The notes beneath the pieces are model-generated. The model was not told the DNA's origin. It worked only from the letters and a program-made list of their open reading frames with translations, and made no database searches. Positions 42,916 through 44,461 of a DNA stretch of 44,461 bases are shown here, piece after piece. How positions within the stretch are numbered: position 1 is the stretch's first letter; the number at the start of each line of letters is the position of its first letter. Both the position numbers and the translations under genes were made by a program. The stretch lies in NCBI GenBank assembly GCA_910585715.1, contig CAJUEX010000025.1:1-44461 (forward strand), written 5' to 3'. The stretch comes from an uncultured Lachnospiraceae bacterium (GTDB taxonomy: Bacteria > Bacillota > Clostridia > Lachnospirales > Lachnospiraceae).

Positions 42916-43326
42916 ATGTCAGAATATTTAGTAAGAGGGGCATTGCTGGCATGCCAGTACGGAAGCCACCCCAGAAGGCTGAATCTGCCCAAATGTCACG
43001 GAATATATATAGAAGAAAAGCCGCTTATGAGGGAGGATGACTGCCTTTTGGATGATAACATAAGCTATTTTGGCATTTGTTCCTGCCAGACTCCGCCGGA
43101 AGGAGCCCAGACCATTTCGCTGGCTCCTTATGGGGAGGAGCAAAGCGGCTCAGGAACCATAACAGGGAAAAAATGCTGTCCTCACATTATTGGAAAATGG
43201 CGGGGAATCAGTGAACAGGTAAAGCTTTCAGGGGATATGCATGGAATCAGCATGGATTCCTTTCTGGTATGTAAATGCGGCGGGCTGATACAGCCCCTTA
43301 CATCCGGACAGGAATATAAGGAATAG
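42916..43326 (+). CDS. DUF4280 (PAAR-like) spike-tip protein
   Basis: 136 residues with the DUF4280 plan: YLVRGALLACQYGSHPRRLNLPKCHG at the start, NISYFGICSC in the middle, GKWRG, and the terminal CKCGGLIQPLTSGQE. This family replaces PAAR as the sharp cap of VgrG needles in Gram-positive and eCIS-like loci; its conserved Cys/His residues could hold a metal at the apex. The ATG at 42916 with AAGGAGAAG at 42901-42909 is preferred over an ATG at 42880. Two VgrG genes upstream supply the needle it would cap. No toxin domain is fused to it. Confidence 0.85.
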   Translation: MSEYLVRGALLACQYGSHPRRLNLPKCHGIYIEEKPLMREDDCLLDDNISYFGICSCQTPPEGAQTISLAPYGEEQSGSGTITGKKCCPHIIGKWRGISEQVKLSGDMHGISMDSFLVCKCGGLIQPLTSGQEYKE

Positions 43327-43335
43327 GAGAGAAGG

Positions 43336-43917
43336 ATGACAGACGTTGACTTAAAAATTGCAGGAGCAATCAATCAATATAAAACAGAATGCCATGGAGA
43401 TTTGGAAAACGGATTTTTTATAAAGGAAGAACGAATAACATTCCGGAAAACAGAGCTGTTTGACGGGCAGGTTGCGGTCATGCTGCCGGAACATTTTGCG
43501 GATATGCCAATACAGTTGCAGGAAATAAAATATCCATCTGTTCACAGGCCCCAGATTATAAAAACCAATGAGGCGGGAGATATTAACTTTGCTTTTTCCC
43601 TGCTGGACAGCCCTTTGGAAAAGGAAGCCGTCAGGGAAACCACCCGGCAGATGAAAAAGCTGATAAGAAAGGTTCAGCCCTCTAATGTATTCCATGATGA
43701 GGGAATCGTGGAAAAGGAAAATACCGCTATAGGATGGTTTGATTATAAGAGCCCGGCAATTGATGAGCCGCTATTCAATCTGATGTATTGCGCTTCTGTC
43801 AATGGAAAAACCCTGCAGGGGGTTTTTAATGCTCCTTATGCAGAGTGGAAGATATGGAAAGGGATTATGATTGATGTGGTGGGGACGATTGAATGTGTAA
43901 AAAGGGCGGAAGGGTGA
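43336..43917 (+). CDS. DcrB/DUF1795-like protein, possible effector chaperone
   Basis: 193 residues. After a Cys-containing N-terminal segment, a domain begins with FRKTELFDGQVAVMLPEHFADMP, IKYPSVHRPQIIKTNEAGDINFAFSLL and ends with a strand-rich section (GWFDYKSPAIDEPLFNLMYCASVNGKTLQGVFNAP). This is the order expected of the PsbP/DcrB (DUF1795) fold. DUF1795 proteins of the Eag type bind the N-terminal membrane segments of PAAR-linked type VI effectors and load them on VgrG. It sits 9 nt after the PAAR-like gene with GGAGAGAAGG upstream. No signal peptide is seen, which fits a cytoplasmic chaperone. The fold call is moderate. Confidence 0.65.
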   Translation: MTDVDLKIAGAINQYKTECHGDLENGFFIKEERITFRKTELFDGQVAVMLPEHFADMPIQLQEIKYPSVHRPQIIKTNEAGDINFAFSLLDSPLEKEAVRETTRQMKKLIRKVQPSNVFHDEGIVEKENTAIGWFDYKSPAIDEPLFNLMYCASVNGKTLQGVFNAPYAEWKIWKGIMIDVVGTIECVKRAEG

Positions 43918-43948
43918 AAGAAGAAAAATGTGGGGAGGGGATAAATTT

Positions 43949-44368
43949 ATGGAATTGGAACTATCCAGGTGGATATGTAAGATGTTACTAATGATTTTGG
44001 TTTCTCACCCATTTATGATAGCCGCATGCAGAATCAATGCTATCACATTCAAATCATTTACCAGAACATTGGCAATAAAAAACAGGAAGATTGCAAGAAT
44101 ATTGATAGCCGAAAAAACAACATGGGGAGTATCAACAAGCCGTGAGAAACGAAATAAGATGTCTATATTGGGCATTGTTTCATGGAGTATATATTTGCCG
44201 CAAGCTTACTTTTTTGTTTATGACTGGTGGATATTTATAACATCAGGAGTGACAAAGGATTTTGAATTGGAAAATAGATATATGGCTATAGCATGGGTGT
44301 TTTATATAATTACAGTAAGCATAAAGGATAGTGAGTCAGGAAAATTTCAAAAGGGCGATATTTGGTAA
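43949..44368 (+). CDS. Small membrane protein at the end of the spike cluster
   Basis: About 139 residues with three likely helices (near 8-28, 71-98 and 110-125) and a strongly basic loop between the first two (TLAIKNRKIARILIAEKTTWGVSTSREKR contains nine basic residues). No family is recognised. GGGGAGGGG at 43931-43939 points to the ATG at 43949 rather than 43928. It lies 31 nt after the DcrB-like gene, probably in the same transcript. It might be an immunity or anchoring protein; nothing in the sequence decides. The last 93 bases of the window (44369-44461) show no gene. Confidence 0.6.
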   Translation: MELELSRWICKMLLMILVSHPFMIAACRINAITFKSFTRTLAIKNRKIARILIAEKTTWGVSTSREKRNKMSILGIVSWSIYLPQAYFFVYDWWIFITSGVTKDFELENRYMAIAWVFYIITVSIKDSESGKFQKGDIW

Positions 44369-44461
44369 TGATAGTTAATGTATTAGGAAGCTGATTATGA
44401 GAGGAATAAAGGTTGAAAAAGGATAGTAGAGATAACCCATTCCTATAAGGGCATAGCAAAC

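Noticed and set aside
39037..44368. Ordinary prophage tail
   Set aside because: No capsid, portal, terminase, integrase or lysis gene accompanies the spike genes, while DUF4280, Imm11-like and DcrB-like genes point to an injection-system cargo module. A distant prophage link cannot be fully excluded without flanking sequence.
44369..44461. Start of another gene at the right edge
   Set aside because: Only very short frames (under 12 codons) follow the possible starts; nothing is supported.

Overview
The window reads as chromosome of a low-to-mid GC, Gram-positive anaerobe of the Clostridia, most likely a gut Lachnospiraceae. This is inferred from gene content and style: strong AGGAGG-type ribosome binding sites, a T-box before pheST, PdxS/PdxT, a flavodiiron (FprA) oxygen/NO reductase, class II EPSP synthase, an ECF vitamin transporter and lipoprotein-anchored GH13 amylase. 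No species can be fixed from the sequence alone. No rRNA, tRNA, CRISPR array or intact insertion sequence was seen.

Layout from left to right. 1-4021: MalF/MalG-type permeases and a GH13 lipoprotein, a maltodextrin/starch uptake operon whose binding protein should lie just to the left. 4109-5471: fprA with its own promoter and terminator. 5578-9021: an ECF sigma factor, a membrane protein and a two-gene ABC exporter with overlapping or closely packed genes. 9267-9974: an orphan LytTR response regulator. 10246-11868: three uncharacterised envelope genes (secreted PPC-like protein, small membrane protein, Cys-rich lipoprotein). 12018-13391: a DUF4874/DUF4832-like anchored protein. 13418-14857: a cobalamin riboswitch driving a DUF4430 (transcobalamin beta-domain-like) lipoprotein and an ECF S component, a probable B12 capture and import unit. 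14919-16441: pdxST (PLP synthesis). 16673-19393: a nitrilase-family hydrolase, a ZIP metal transporter and a HAD hydrolase. 19572-19781: a probable 6S RNA. 19816-23222: a SpoIID/LytB-domain protein and a YihY/BrkB membrane protein. 23232-27575: Phe T-box, pheS and pheT, the last two separated by an unusual array of 40-bp tandem repeats. 27668-28702: queA. 28728-29942: a scar where a CPBP protease-like gene runs into a UPF0175/DUF3368 toxin-antitoxin pair whose second gene is frameshifted. 30086-30430: a PilZ protein. 30567-34148 (minus): aroF-tyrA-aroA operon. 34420-36510: an EF-G-like GTPase. 36902-38563: a large membrane-anchored protein of unknown function.

The most notable region is the right end, 38891-44368. 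Behind a consensus-like promoter in very AT-rich DNA lie two tandem VgrG-like spike genes, an uncharacterised gene, an Imm11-like gene, a DUF4280 PAAR-like spike-tip gene, a DcrB/DUF1795-like gene (the fold of Eag effector chaperones) and a small membrane protein, closely spaced or overlapping. This looks like the spike and cargo-loading module of a contractile injection system in a monoderm. No sheath, tube, baseplate or ATPase gene is in the window, so the rest may lie to the right or elsewhere in the genome.

The intergenic DNA also carries structure. There are three dispersed copies of an inverted-repeat element starting TAACAGTTC, three separate arrays of imperfect repeats with a period near 39-40 bp, a 13-bp triplet repeat, a hairpin-rich block at 18521-18650 and a perfect 25-bp stem at 38606-38662.
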